Assembly (NCBI GenBank): GCA_017621885.1
Contig: JAGASD010000063.1
Coordinates: forward strand, 62,001 to 126,000
Reading direction: 5' to 3'
Origin: Clostridia bacterium
GTDB lineage: Bacteria; Bacillota; Clostridia; Oscillospirales; Acutalibacteraceae
Length of the DNA stretch: 64,000 nt
Shown here: one piece after another, positions 26,303 to 34,404 of the stretch
Numbering within the stretch: the first letter of the stretch is position 1
Layout: each line of letters opens with the position of its first letter
Made by a program: the position numbers and the translations under genes
The notes under the pieces: model-generated
Databases searched by the model: none
Told to the model about the DNA's origin: nothing
What the model saw: the letters and a program-made list of their open reading frames with translations, nothing else

Positions 26303-27084
26303 TGAAATATAATTTACCGTTAAGTGATATTCTGCCATGTGCAGTGTGCAGCTTTGATGACGTGGGAGAGCTTTTGCCTTGCCGTGCAAAATCACGGATT
26401 CCGCAAAATGCCAAAAGCGTTTTCGTTTATCTTTTTCCATACCTTCTGGAAGATGCTGTTTATAAAAATTCAAACGTTTCAAAGTATGCAGTGCCCCGTG
26501 ATTATCACATTGTTGCAGGTGAGTATCTGCAAAAGCTGACAGAAGAATTAAGGGAAAGGTTTCCCCGAAATCAATTTGAGTTTTTTTGCGATAATTCACC
26601 CATAAATGAGGTTGAGGCGGCAGTTAATTGCGGATTAGGGGTCAGGGGTCTGAACGGACTTCTTATAAACGAAAAATACGGGAGCTATTGTTTTATCGGT
26701 GAAATTGTTACCGACCTTGAGGTTGAATGCTCTTCGGTGAGTAAAATCCACTGTATGCAATGCGGATTGTGTGTTGAAAAGTGTCCTGCGGGAGCAATCA
26801 GCTTAAACGGTGTTGATAAAAACAAATGCCTTTCACATATAACTCAGATGAAGGGCGGACTTTCCTCAGAAAATATAGATTTAATAAAAAACAGCGGATG
26901 TATATGGGGCTGTGATGTTTGCCAGGATGTTTGTCCCATGAATAAAAATGCGGCTGTTACACTTATTGAAGAGTTTAAAAGTACCGCAGTCAGTGAATTT
27001 GTTGAAAACGGTAATATTGAAGACAGAGCATACAGCTGGCGCGGAAGAAGGGTTATTGAAAGAAATCTCGGTTATATTAAGTAA
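26299..27084 (+). CDS. Short QueG-like (epoxyqueuosine reductase family) Fe-S protein
   Basis: 261 residues. Residues 30 to 150 resemble the cobalamin-binding N-terminal part of QueG. KYAVPRDYHIVAGEYL matches its RDYH motif, and FFCDNSPINEVEAA aligns with the FVDTAP motif holding the catalytic Asp. Two 4Fe-4S motifs follow: CMQCGLCVEKCP near residue 155 and CIWGCDVCQDVCPMN near residue 202. QueG proper has about 380 residues and a HEAT-repeat C-terminus that binds tRNA; that part is absent. The usual GWxGKN loop is changed to GVRGLNG. The true substrate may therefore not be epoxyqueuosine-tRNA. Alternative starts at 26299 and 26302 are equivalent. Confidence 0.75.
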   Translation: MMKYNLPLSDILPCAVCSFDDVGELLPCRAKSRIPQNAKSVFVYLFPYLLEDAVYKNSNVSKYAVPRDYHIVAGEYLQKLTEELRERFPRNQFEFFCDNSPINEVEAAVNCGLGVRGLNGLLINEKYGSYCFIGEIVTDLEVECSSVSKIHCMQCGLCVEKCPAGAISLNGVDKNKCLSHITQMKGGLSSENIDLIKNSGCIWGCDVCQDVCPMNKNAAVTLIEEFKSTAVSEFVENGNIEDRAYSWRGRRVIERNLGYIK

Positions 27085-27117
27085 TCGTGCAGAAAATCAG
27101 TAAAGGAGCAAAATATT

Positions 27118-27444
27118 TTGAAGCTTGTAATCGGTATTGTCAACAGTGATGACGTGAACGAATTGCTTTCGGAAATCACGAAAGCATCTTTTCAATCAAC
27201 AAAGCTTTCCACCTCGGGCGGATTTTTAAAAATGGGTAATGTTACCGTGCTTGTCGGTGTTGAGGATGAGCGTGTTGACGAGGTTATTGAGATTTTCAAG
27301 GGTTGTTGCTCAAGAAGAAAGCAGATGGTGTCAACAACACCGCCTTTTCTCGGTGAAGGCTTCATAACCGCCGCACCTGTGGAGATTACAATTGGCGGTG
27401 CAACCTTGTTTGTTGTTGACGTTGAAAAGTTTATGAAGATATGA
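27118..27444 (+). CDS. darA: Cyclic-di-AMP receptor (DarA/PstA, PII-like)
   Basis: 108 residues with a TTG start preceded by AAAGGAG. The protein is the DUF970 type: KLVIGIVNSDDVNELL at the N-terminus, the nucleotide-binding loop STSGGFLKMGNVTVLVGV near residue 33 and the FVVDVEKF C-terminus. DarA trimers bind cyclic di-AMP, and their downstream partner is not known. In Bacillus subtilis the gene (yaaQ) lies between tmk and holB, and here it again overlaps holB by 4 bases. It is thus expected to be co-expressed with the replication gene. Confidence 0.93.
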   Translation: MKLVIGIVNSDDVNELLSEITKASFQSTKLSTSGGFLKMGNVTVLVGVEDERVDEVIEIFKGCCSRRKQMVSTTPPFLGEGFITAAPVEITIGGATLFVVDVEKFMKI

Positions 27445-28295
27445 ATATGGAAAATATTTTTTCAAGTGAGATAATTACCACCCTTAACAGCTTGTTTTCA
27501 GACGGACGCTGTCCCCATGCGGTGCTTATTGACGGCGGCTCTGCCGAGGATAGGCAGATGCTTTCCCGACTGACAGCGAAAAGAATAGTGTGCGGTAAAG
27601 GTGAAAACAGCCCTTGTAACGAGTGTGAAAATTGCCGGAAGGCTGATGAGAATATACACCCTGATATAATCACCGTTGCAAGGCCCGACGATAAAAAATT
27701 CTTTGTCAAAAGTGATGTTAAAAATATGGTGGCAGAGGCTTACCTTACACCCAACGATGCTTTGAAAAAGGTGTATATTATTTCAGAAATTCAGCAGATG
27801 AATGAAGAAAGTCAGAACCTTTTGCTTAAAATACTTGAAGAGCCTCCACATTACACGGCATTTGTTCTCACTTCCCAGAATGCGAACGGTGTTATAGGCA
27901 CGGTTTTATCGAGAGTTGTTCGATTAAGGTTGGGGAAAAACAACGGTGTGCAATTCAGTGAAAATGCGGTTGAGGTTGTAAAAAAACTGACGTCGGCCGT
28001 GTGCTCGCCTTATGAATATGATAAAATTCAGGCAACGGCGTCCCTTGACGGGAACAAAAAATTAACTGCCGAGGTGCTTGAGCTTATGGTTATTGTTCTG
28101 CGCGATGCAGTGGCGCTAAAAAACGGCGGAGCTGCTCTTGCAGGTGAGCTTAATAAACAAAGCAAAGAAATTGCCGATTCAAACTCAGTAAAGAATATTC
28201 TTGATATGTGTGATGTTGTTTGCGGCTTGCACCGTTCATTGGATAACAACCCCAATTACACATTGCTCTCGGCAGTTCTTTGTGCAAAACTATAA
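27441..28295 (+). CDS. holB: DNA polymerase III, delta-prime subunit
   Basis: 284 residues. AAA+ clamp-loader subunit with the zinc motif CNECENC near residue 54, QQMNEESQNLLLKILEEPP near residue 115 (sensor and Walker B-like region) and LSRVVRLRL near residue 153, matching the SRC-like motif region. The Walker A position is degenerate (DGGSAEDRQ), as in delta-prime proteins that do not hydrolyse ATP. It is a structural stator in the clamp loader that places the beta clamp on DNA. The gene overlaps darA and precedes ricT, the conserved Firmicutes order. A yaaR homologue is missing between them. Confidence 0.92.
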   Translation: MNMENIFSSEIITTLNSLFSDGRCPHAVLIDGGSAEDRQMLSRLTAKRIVCGKGENSPCNECENCRKADENIHPDIITVARPDDKKFFVKSDVKNMVAEAYLTPNDALKKVYIISEIQQMNEESQNLLLKILEEPPHYTAFVLTSQNANGVIGTVLSRVVRLRLGKNNGVQFSENAVEVVKKLTSAVCSPYEYDKIQATASLDGNKKLTAEVLELMVIVLRDAVALKNGGAALAGELNKQSKEIADSNSVKNILDMCDVVCGLHRSLDNNPNYTLLSAVLCAKL

Positions 28296-28332
28296 AAAAT
28301 ATAAAAAACTCAAAATTAAACGGAGATATATT

Positions 28333-29190
28333 ATGGCAGAAGTTGTAGGTATAAGATTTAAAGAGAACGGAAAAATGTATTACTTTGACCCGGACAATAA
28401 AACCTTTTCGAAAAACGAAAAGGTAATTGTTGAAACCGTGCGAGGTATTGAATGCGGTGAGGTTGTTTCACCCAATCATAAAATCAGTGACGAAGAAATT
28501 GTGCATCCGCTCAAAAGGGCTCTCAGGGCGGCAAATGCAGAGGATATAAAAATACTTGAAAATAATCGCAAAAAAGAGATTGAGGCTTTTGCTTTTTGTG
28601 AAAAAAAGGTTGAGCAATTAGGTCTTGATATGAAGCTTATTGAGGTTGAGTGCACCTTTGACGGGGGTAAAATGCTGTTCTATTTTACATCCGATGACAG
28701 AGTGGATTTCAGGGAGCTTGTAAAAATTCTTGCTTCTCAGTACAGAACACGTATTGAAATGCGCCAGATAGGTGTGCGTGACGTTTCAAAAATGATTGGC
28801 GGTCTGGGTATCTGCGGAAGACCCTTCTGTTGCTCTCAGTTCCTGGATGATTTTCATCCGGTATCAATAAAAATGGCAAAGGAGCAAGGACTTTCTCTTA
28901 ATCCCGGTAAAATAAGCGGTACCTGCGGCAGACTTTTGTGTTGCTTGAAGTATGAGCAGGAGTCATACGAGTATCTTGCAAAAATCACACCTCGTGTAGG
29001 TTCGGTTGTTGATACAAGAGAGGGCAGAGGTACGGTTACTGAAAGCAATCTTCTTACAGGTAAGCTTAAAGTAACTCTTGACAGACGACCCGAAGCAATT
29101 CCTGCAGAGTTTTCAAGAAAAGAAGTGAAACTGGTTAAACGTGCTAAAATTAACCCTGAAACTGAAGAGGATGCATTCACGGAAGAATAA
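28333..29190 (+). CDS. ricT: RicT (YaaT), PSP1-domain regulatory protein
   Basis: 285 residues from the ATG at 28333, chosen for its ACGGAGATATATT site; the open frame extends 44 codons upstream inside holB. The PSP1 C-terminal domain is clear, with FDGGKMLFYFTSDDRVDFRE near residue 118 and RIEMRQIGVRDVSKMIGGLG near residue 145. Cysteine clusters are CGRPFCCSQF and CGRLLCCLKYE. In Bacillus RicT joins RicA and RicF in a complex carrying 4Fe-4S clusters that affects RNase Y maturation of transcripts, sporulation and competence. RicA and RicF are not in the window. Confidence 0.92.
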   Translation: MAEVVGIRFKENGKMYYFDPDNKTFSKNEKVIVETVRGIECGEVVSPNHKISDEEIVHPLKRALRAANAEDIKILENNRKKEIEAFAFCEKKVEQLGLDMKLIEVECTFDGGKMLFYFTSDDRVDFRELVKILASQYRTRIEMRQIGVRDVSKMIGGLGICGRPFCCSQFLDDFHPVSIKMAKEQGLSLNPGKISGTCGRLLCCLKYEQESYEYLAKITPRVGSVVDTREGRGTVTESNLLTGKLKVTLDRRPEAIPAEFSRKEVKLVKRAKINPETEEDAFTEE

Positions 29191-29239
29191 GTATTTCGTC
29201 AATAAAACCTGAATATGGTTGAAAAAATAAAATTTTCTA

Positions 29240-29267
29240 TTGATTTCTTAAAAAATTGTGTTACAAT
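29240..29267 (+). promoter_or_regulatory. Sigma-A promoter of the ferredoxin gene
   Basis: TTGATT (29240-29245) and TACAAT (29262-29267) are 16 bases apart, 34 bases before the ferredoxin ATG. Confidence 0.6.
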
Positions 29268-29300
29268 GAAGGCACAAACCATTACAAGGAGGTAAGACAA

Positions 29301-29471
29301 ATGGCATACAAAATTACAGACGCTTGTATTTCTTGCGGCGCTTGTGCTGCTGATTGCCCCGTAGAAGCAATTTCTGAAGGCGATGGCATCTATGTTATCG
29401 ACGCTGACAAGTGCATCGATTGCGGTGCTTGCGAAGGCAGCTGCCCCGTTGGTGCTCCTGTTGCAGAATAA
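29301..29471 (+). CDS. 2[4Fe-4S] ferredoxin
   Basis: 56 residues from the ATG at 29301, with a near-perfect AAGGAGG site. An earlier in-frame start at 29256 has none and would lie before the predicted transcription start. Two classical cluster motifs are present: [12 protein letters not shown] and [12 protein letters not shown]. This is the small clostridial ferredoxin, a soluble low-potential electron carrier for hydrogenase, pyruvate:ferredoxin oxidoreductase and the like. It has its own promoter and is closed by two terminators, so it is a single-gene unit. Strong signals suggest high expression. Confidence 0.96.
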   Translation: MAYKITDACISCGACAADCPVEAISEGDGIYVIDADKCIDCGACEGSCPVGAPVAE

Positions 29472-29508
29472 TCATACTGTAAAACAATTTGTCGCAGAAC
29501 ATAAAATT

Positions 29509-29546
29509 AAGCGGTTGACTCTTTTGAGTTTAACCGCTTTGTTTTT
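29509..29546 (+). terminator. Intrinsic terminator after ferredoxin (first)
   Basis: AAGCGGTTGACTC and its near-complement flank a short loop (one bulge), followed by TTTGTTTTTT. It lies 38 bases after the ferredoxin stop. Confidence 0.8.
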
Positions 29547-29547
29547 T

Positions 29548-29578
29548 GCCCCGAAGGTATTATTCGGGGCAATTTTTT
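29548..29578 (+). terminator. Intrinsic terminator after ferredoxin (second)
   Basis: GCCCCGAA (29548-29555) and TTCGGGGC (29563-29570) form an 8-bp stem with a 7-base loop, followed by a run of six T. It directly follows the first terminator. Confidence 0.85.
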
Positions 29579-29637
29579 CGTCTTAAAATGCGTCTTAAAA
29601 AATATCAAAATAAAATGTAAAAAAACTGTAAAAATAT

Positions 29638-29666
29638 TTGTTTTTATATAAATAATATGTTATAAT
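29638..29666 (+). promoter_or_regulatory. Probable sigma-A promoter of the flavin reductase/zinc-uptake group
   Basis: TTGTTT (29638-29643) and the perfect TATAAT (29661-29666) are 17 bases apart, 62 bases before the ATG at 29728. The surrounding 29580-29660 stretch is very AT-rich. Confidence 0.55.
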
Positions 29667-29727
29667 TAACCGATAATGGATTTTTGCCATTAAATTTCAA
29701 CCGGAAACTGAAAAACGGGTGTAAATT

Positions 29728-30279
29728 ATGAACTGTAAAAAGGTACTTATAATCAAAGGCTCTGCCCGTAAAGAGGGTTACACAAACCGTTTGTGTGATG
29801 TTGCGGAAGAATTTCTCGCAGACAGCGAAATTGAAATTTTTGATGCTTACAGAGAAAAGTTCTTGACTTGTGACGGATGTAATTACTGTGAAAAAAACGG
29901 TAGATGTAAAAATCGCGATTTGGATACTTTTTTCAGAAGCTTTGAACAAGCCGATTTGATTATTATTGCTTCTCCCATATATAACGGTACGTTCACAGCA
30001 CCCGTTAAAGCACTTATTGACAGGTTTCAGTTTTATTACACAGGCTTTTATGCAAACGGCAAACGTCAGCAGATAGAAAAACGACGTAAAGCTGTTTTCA
30101 TTGCTTCTTCAGGTAGGGACGGCATTAAAAGCTTTGAGTTTATGAAATGGCAGTTATCCTGTGCATTTTCTATTCTTAATATAGAGTTTACGGGGAGTGT
30201 TTTATGCTCTCATACGGATACACAGCCACAGTTCAGCAAGGCTGTTGAGGATTTGAAAAGGAGATTGACAGATGAGTAA
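29728..30279 (+). CDS. NAD(P)H-dependent FMN reductase-like flavoprotein with Cys motif
   Basis: 183 residues, flavodoxin-like fold. The FMN phosphate loop is KGSARKEGYTNRL near residue 10 and the flavin contact is IIASPIYNGTFTAPVKAL near residue 76. A cysteine motif CDGCNYCEKNGRC near residue 49 resembles that of iron-sulfur flavoproteins, where it holds a 4Fe-4S cluster. It is thus likely an electron carrier or quinone/flavin reductase. The stop overlaps the next gene start by 8 bases, so it is co-translated with the secreted PPC-repeat protein. That pairing has no obvious functional logic. Confidence 0.82.
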   Translation: MNCKKVLIIKGSARKEGYTNRLCDVAEEFLADSEIEIFDAYREKFLTCDGCNYCEKNGRCKNRDLDTFFRSFEQADLIIIASPIYNGTFTAPVKALIDRFQFYYTGFYANGKRQQIEKRRKAVFIASSGRDGIKSFEFMKWQLSCAFSILNIEFTGSVLCSHTDTQPQFSKAVEDLKRRLTDE

Positions 30280-31870
30280 GAGCAAATTGAGAATCACGGC
30301 ACTTCTTACGGCTGTTGTTATATCGGCTGTTTCGCTTATTGCAGTTGCGGCAACGGCTGTTATTGATGATACGACGTTTAAGAATAATACACCTTCATAT
30401 ATCACTCTTAATAAACCTGCAACAGGCGCATTAAATGCTGAGGATGATTACGAAGCGTATATTTTTGAAATTGAAGAGGACGGTGTTTTGTCTTTAAGGC
30501 TTGACCACGAAGAATCAATTGATATTTCAAGAGTCGGCTGGCGAGTGACCCTTTATAAGATTATTGAGGGTGAAACGCGGGAATACAGAGAAATAGCTTA
30601 TTACGAATCCTTTTGGAATAAGGTTACATCTGCCTGGGGTGAAACGGGCTTAACAAAAGGTGCTTATTGCATTGTTGTAAGAGCGGGGTCTTATTTTGTT
30701 CAGAGTGGTTTTACTCTTGTTACAATGTTCACAGCTACCGATATTTATGAAAAAGAGCCAAACGATACTGTGGAAGAGGCAACACTTATGCAGGTCAAAT
30801 ACGGTAAATACGGTGCTTCTGCAAACCGCGAAAACGGAGCAGATATGGACTGGTTCGTGTTTGAGCTTAACGAAGACAGCTGTGTTAATCTCTCCTTCAC
30901 ACACGCGGACAAAGCCTTCCCCACAATCGGATGGAGCATCACTCTTCTTACGGAGGAGCTTGAAACCATAACGCAGTTCACCTCCCGCCTTAATGAAACG
31001 CTTGTAAAAACAGGTGTTATAGGTCTGAGGAGCGGCAGATATTATATCAAGGTTGAATCACAGACAAATATGGTTGATACATACACCCTGCTTGTGGGCG
31101 CGGATAAAGCGATCAATAATGAGTTTGAGCTTAATGATGCTCCCGAAAATGCAACGGAGCTTCCGGAGAACGTAACAATAACGGGCAGCCTTGCAGACCG
31201 TATGCTTGGTCTTGATAAGGATTATTTCAGATTTTCAGTACCTGCTGACGGTTATATCGATTTTGAATTTTCTCACGAGCTTATTGAAGGCGACAAAAAG
31301 GGTTGGAACATTCGTATTATCAAACCTATGGAGGACGGAAGCTACTACGAGGTTGTGAGAAAAATTTCCAAATGGAACGAAGAACGTTACATTATTGAAT
31401 ATCTCGGTCTTGAAGCGGGTGATTATTACGCTTGTATAGACGGTGACTCGGTGAATTATAACTGCGCAACCTATGCGTGCAAATGGAGCTTTACCGAAAA
31501 AGCTAATTTTGAAAAAGAACCCAACAGCATTATAAGGCGTGCTGAGAGCATCAGCTTCGGACAATATTACCACGGTGCAATTATTTCAACCGACGTGCTT
31601 TATGATGAAGATTTCTATAAATTTGAACTGACGGAAAACACAAGGGTTTGCCTTGAATTTTATCACACTAAGACAAACGACATAGAAAACTGCTGGATAG
31701 CAAGTATAGTTGATGAGGATGGCTTTGAAATGGCTTCGGTGAAATCCCATCTTAATGAAAGGCTTGTTACAACGGGTGTTATTGAGCTTCCTGCAGGTGT
31801 CTATTACGTAAAAATCGAGACGGGTATGTACGGTTCTGAAATGCCCTATTACTTCAGACTGGTAAGGTGA
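30272..31870 (+). CDS. Secreted protein of four pre-peptidase C-terminal (PPC)-like repeats
   Basis: 532 residues. Signal peptide at residues 1 to 28 (TAVVISAVSLIAVAATA). The remainder is four beta-rich repeats of about 120 residues. Repeats 2 to 4 begin with a form of FEKEPNDTVEEAT, and each has a DMDWFVFEL-type core and ends with a GRYYIKVES-type strand, the pattern of PPC domains. No catalytic domain or anchor motif is visible. The stop is only seven bases before the znuA start, so the protein is expressed with the zinc transporter. Its role may be in binding at the cell surface; this is inference. Confidence 0.75.
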   Translation: MSKSKLRITALLTAVVISAVSLIAVAATAVIDDTTFKNNTPSYITLNKPATGALNAEDDYEAYIFEIEEDGVLSLRLDHEESIDISRVGWRVTLYKIIEGETREYREIAYYESFWNKVTSAWGETGLTKGAYCIVVRAGSYFVQSGFTLVTMFTATDIYEKEPNDTVEEATLMQVKYGKYGASANRENGADMDWFVFELNEDSCVNLSFTHADKAFPTIGWSITLLTEELETITQFTSRLNETLVKTGVIGLRSGRYYIKVESQTNMVDTYTLLVGADKAINNEFELNDAPENATELPENVTITGSLADRMLGLDKDYFRFSVPADGYIDFEFSHELIEGDKKGWNIRIIKPMEDGSYYEVVRKISKWNEERYIIEYLGLEAGDYYACIDGDSVNYNCATYACKWSFTEKANFEKEPNSIIRRAESISFGQYYHGAIISTDVLYDEDFYKFELTENTRVCLEFYHTKTNDIENCWIASIVDEDGFEMASVKSHLNERLVTTGVIELPAGVYYVKIETGMYGSEMPYYFRLVR

Positions 31871-31877
31871 GAAGCTG

Positions 31878-32804
31878 TTGAAAAAAATTTTGGCAATAGT
31901 GCTTGTTTTTCTGGTTGTGTTTCTCTCGGGGTGTAACGTGTCTGAGTTCGACGAAAATGATAAAAACGTAATTGTTACTTCGTTTTATCCCGTATATATT
32001 TTTACTCTTAATCTAATTGACGGTATCGATGGTGTTGAGGTTTTCCGTATGGCAGAAAATAATACGGGCTGTCTTCACGATTATACCCTTACTGCCAAGG
32101 ATGCAAAGATGCTCAGTGATGCAGACGTGCTTGTTATAAACGGCGCGGGTATGGAGCTTTTTGTTGAGGATTTGTATAAAACTGTTGAAAAGCTTCCGGT
32201 TATTGATTCCTCTGAGGGTATTGAACTTATATGCAATGATTCGCACGCTCACGACCACGAGGAAGAGTCACACGCAGGTCATGACCATAATCACAGTGTC
32301 AATTCCCATATATGGTTGTCTGTGGACAATGCAAAAATGCAGGTGCTTAATATAAAAAACGGTCTTGTTAAAGCATTTCCGCAGTATGAAAATCAGATTT
32401 CCCTGAATTGCGGGGAGTACCTTAAAAGACTTGATGCGTTGGACAAGCAGATAAAAGAAAATTATTCCGTTCCCGAAGGGAAGAGGATAGTAACGTTCCA
32501 TCGTGCTTATGATTATATGGCCCGGGATATGGGGCTGGAAATTGCGGCTTGCATTGAGAGTGATGACGGAAAAGAGCCGTCAACAAAAAGGCTTGCTCAG
32601 CTTTGCGATGAAATGCGCGAACAAAATATAAAAGCACTTTTTACGGAGTCGGATTACAGCGGAAGTGCGGCAGACATAGCGGCTTCTGAAATCGGAGCAC
32701 GGGTATATGCTTTGAATCCCGTTTTAAAGGGTGAAGAAAAGCTTACGGCATACGAGGAAATTATGCTTGAAAATTACAGAATTATTTATGAGGCGGTGAA
32801 ATAA
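31878..32804 (+). CDS. znuA: Zinc ABC transporter, substrate-binding lipoprotein
   Basis: 308 residues with a TTG start. The lipoprotein signal ends at LSGC (Cys about residue 19). The cluster A-1 metal-binding fold is shown by IVTSFYPVYIFTLNL near residue 31, HDYTLTAKDAKML near residue 67, VNSHIWLS near residue 140 and FHRAYDYMARDMGLEI near residue 205. A His-rich loop (SHAHDHEEESHAGHDHNH, residues 117 to 134) is a hallmark of zinc rather than manganese carriers. It captures zinc outside the membrane and hands it to the ZnuB channel. Usually controlled by Zur; I did not identify a Zur box. Confidence 0.92.
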   Translation: MKKILAIVLVFLVVFLSGCNVSEFDENDKNVIVTSFYPVYIFTLNLIDGIDGVEVFRMAENNTGCLHDYTLTAKDAKMLSDADVLVINGAGMELFVEDLYKTVEKLPVIDSSEGIELICNDSHAHDHEEESHAGHDHNHSVNSHIWLSVDNAKMQVLNIKNGLVKAFPQYENQISLNCGEYLKRLDALDKQIKENYSVPEGKRIVTFHRAYDYMARDMGLEIAACIESDDGKEPSTKRLAQLCDEMREQNIKALFTESDYSGSAADIAASEIGARVYALNPVLKGEEKLTAYEEIMLENYRIIYEAVK

Positions 32805-33556
32805 TGGCTTCCGAAAACGGTTGCGGTCTTTGCAAAATATCGGTAAATAAAATAGGTGTCAGAAAAGGCGGCGATGTTCTTCTTTCGGATGTGTCATTTG
32901 AACTGCATTGCGGTGAGCTTACGGCTGTTATCGGTGTTAACGGTGCGGGTAAAACCACGCTTGTGAAATCCATTCTTGGTGAAATAAAGCATGAGGGCAG
33001 CGTGGGCTTTGAATCCCATGACGGTGAAAAAATAAGCAAGGTAACCATAGGTTATGTTCCTCAGCACCTTGATTTCGACCGCTCTGCTCCTGTCAGCGTA
33101 GAGGATTTTCTTCTTGTGGGCAGAACAAACACTCCCATTTGCTTCAGACGAAACAAAAAGCTTTCAAAGGAGCTTGATGAGGCGCTTGAAACGGTTGGTT
33201 GCCTTGATTTGAAAAAAAGACGTCTCGGCGAGCTTTCGGGTGGCGAGCTTCAAAGGGTTATGCTTGTTAACGCACTTTATCCGTTACCTGAATTACTTAT
33301 TCTTGACGAGCCTGTTTCCGGTGTGGATGCAGGCGGAAGCGAGCAGTTTTATAAGGCAATATTAAATCTCAAGCAGAATTACCACATGGCAATTGCAATG
33401 GTATCACACGATTTGGGAATTGTAAGGGAATTTGCCGATAATGTTGTGCTTATAAATAAAACCGTTCTTAAAAGCGGTTCTGCGGAAGAGGTTTTTGACT
33501 CGGAAGAGTTTAATAAGGTCTTTTTCCACGTTCCGGGTAAGGAGGTTGGAATATGA
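32804..33556 (+). CDS. znuC: Zinc ABC transporter, ATP-binding protein
   Basis: 250 residues. Walker A is GVNGAGKTT near residue 46, the Q-loop is YVPQHLDFDR, the signature is LSGGELQRVML near residue 145 and Walker B is LLILDEPVSGVD. The start overlaps the znuA stop by one base (TAATG). It drives import of the metal together with ZnuB, whose gene overlaps its 3' end by 4 bases. Confidence 0.93.
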   Translation: MASENGCGLCKISVNKIGVRKGGDVLLSDVSFELHCGELTAVIGVNGAGKTTLVKSILGEIKHEGSVGFESHDGEKISKVTIGYVPQHLDFDRSAPVSVEDFLLVGRTNTPICFRRNKKLSKELDEALETVGCLDLKKRRLGELSGGELQRVMLVNALYPLPELLILDEPVSGVDAGGSEQFYKAILNLKQNYHMAIAMVSHDLGIVREFADNVVLINKTVLKSGSAEEVFDSEEFNKVFFHVPGKEVGI

Positions 33557-34383
33557 ATGTAATTTATTCTGTTTTTTCTCTTCTTCCCTTTAGCTGGGCA
33601 GATTATAAATTTATGGTCAATGCCCTTGTTGCAGTTGTGCTTATTGCACCGCTTATGGGTATCCTGGGCACAATGGCAGTTAATAACAAAATGGCTTTTT
33701 TCTCAGACGCTTTGGGACACAGTGCTTTCACGGGCATTGCTCTCGGTGTGCTTCTGGGTATAAAAAATGAATTGATTTCACTTGTTGCATTTGGTGTGTT
33801 TGTTGCCCTTGTGATAACTCGGGTGAAAAACAAAGGGAACACATCGTCGGACACGGTTATAAGCGTATTCTCCTCCGCGAGTGTTGCTTTAGGACTGCTC
33901 GTTCTCTCTTACGGCGGCAGCTTTTCAAAATACAGTGCGTATCTTGTGGGCGACATACTGAGCATAACCGGTAAAGAGATACTTTGTTTGTTAATTACAC
34001 TTGTTGCCGTTGTTGTAATCTGGGTTTTGATTTACAACAAGCTTCTTGTTATTTCCGTTAACCCTGAGTTGGCGGCCAGCAGAGGAATAAAAACAAGCGT
34101 GTATGAAAATGTTTTTGTGGTGGTTGTAGCAATTGTTGTTATGATTTCCATAAAATGGGTGGGCATTCTTCTTATAAACTCACTTCTTATTTTACCTGCC
34201 GCGGCGGCAAGAAACGTTGCAAGGAATTCCAGACAGTATCTTGCGGTTTCGGTAATGTTTTCATTGGCTTCATCTGTGGGGGGACTTCTCATATCCTTCT
34301 ACGCGGATACCTCTGCAGGTGCAACAATTGTGACCGTTTCGGCAATAATCTTTTTTGTTACATACTTATTAAGAAAAAAATAA
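33553..34383 (+). CDS. znuB: Zinc ABC transporter, permease
   Basis: 276 residues with about eight membrane segments, ABC-3 family. Conserved stretches are NKMAFFSDALGHSAFTGIALG near residue 40, then ALGLLVLSYGGSFSKYSAYLVG near residue 117, and SIKWVGILLINSLLILPAAAAR near residue 200. It forms the channel for ZnuA-delivered metal. The stop lies 21 bases before mreB, so zinc uptake and the cell-shape genes may share transcripts. Confidence 0.93.
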   Translation: MNVIYSVFSLLPFSWADYKFMVNALVAVVLIAPLMGILGTMAVNNKMAFFSDALGHSAFTGIALGVLLGIKNELISLVAFGVFVALVITRVKNKGNTSSDTVISVFSSASVALGLLVLSYGGSFSKYSAYLVGDILSITGKEILCLLITLVAVVVIWVLIYNKLLVISVNPELAASRGIKTSVYENVFVVVVAIVVMISIKWVGILLINSLLILPAAAARNVARNSRQYLAVSVMFSLASSVGGLLISFYADTSAGATIVTVSAIIFFVTYLLRKK

Positions 34384-34404
34384 TCCCGAAAGGAATGTAT
34401 ATAT

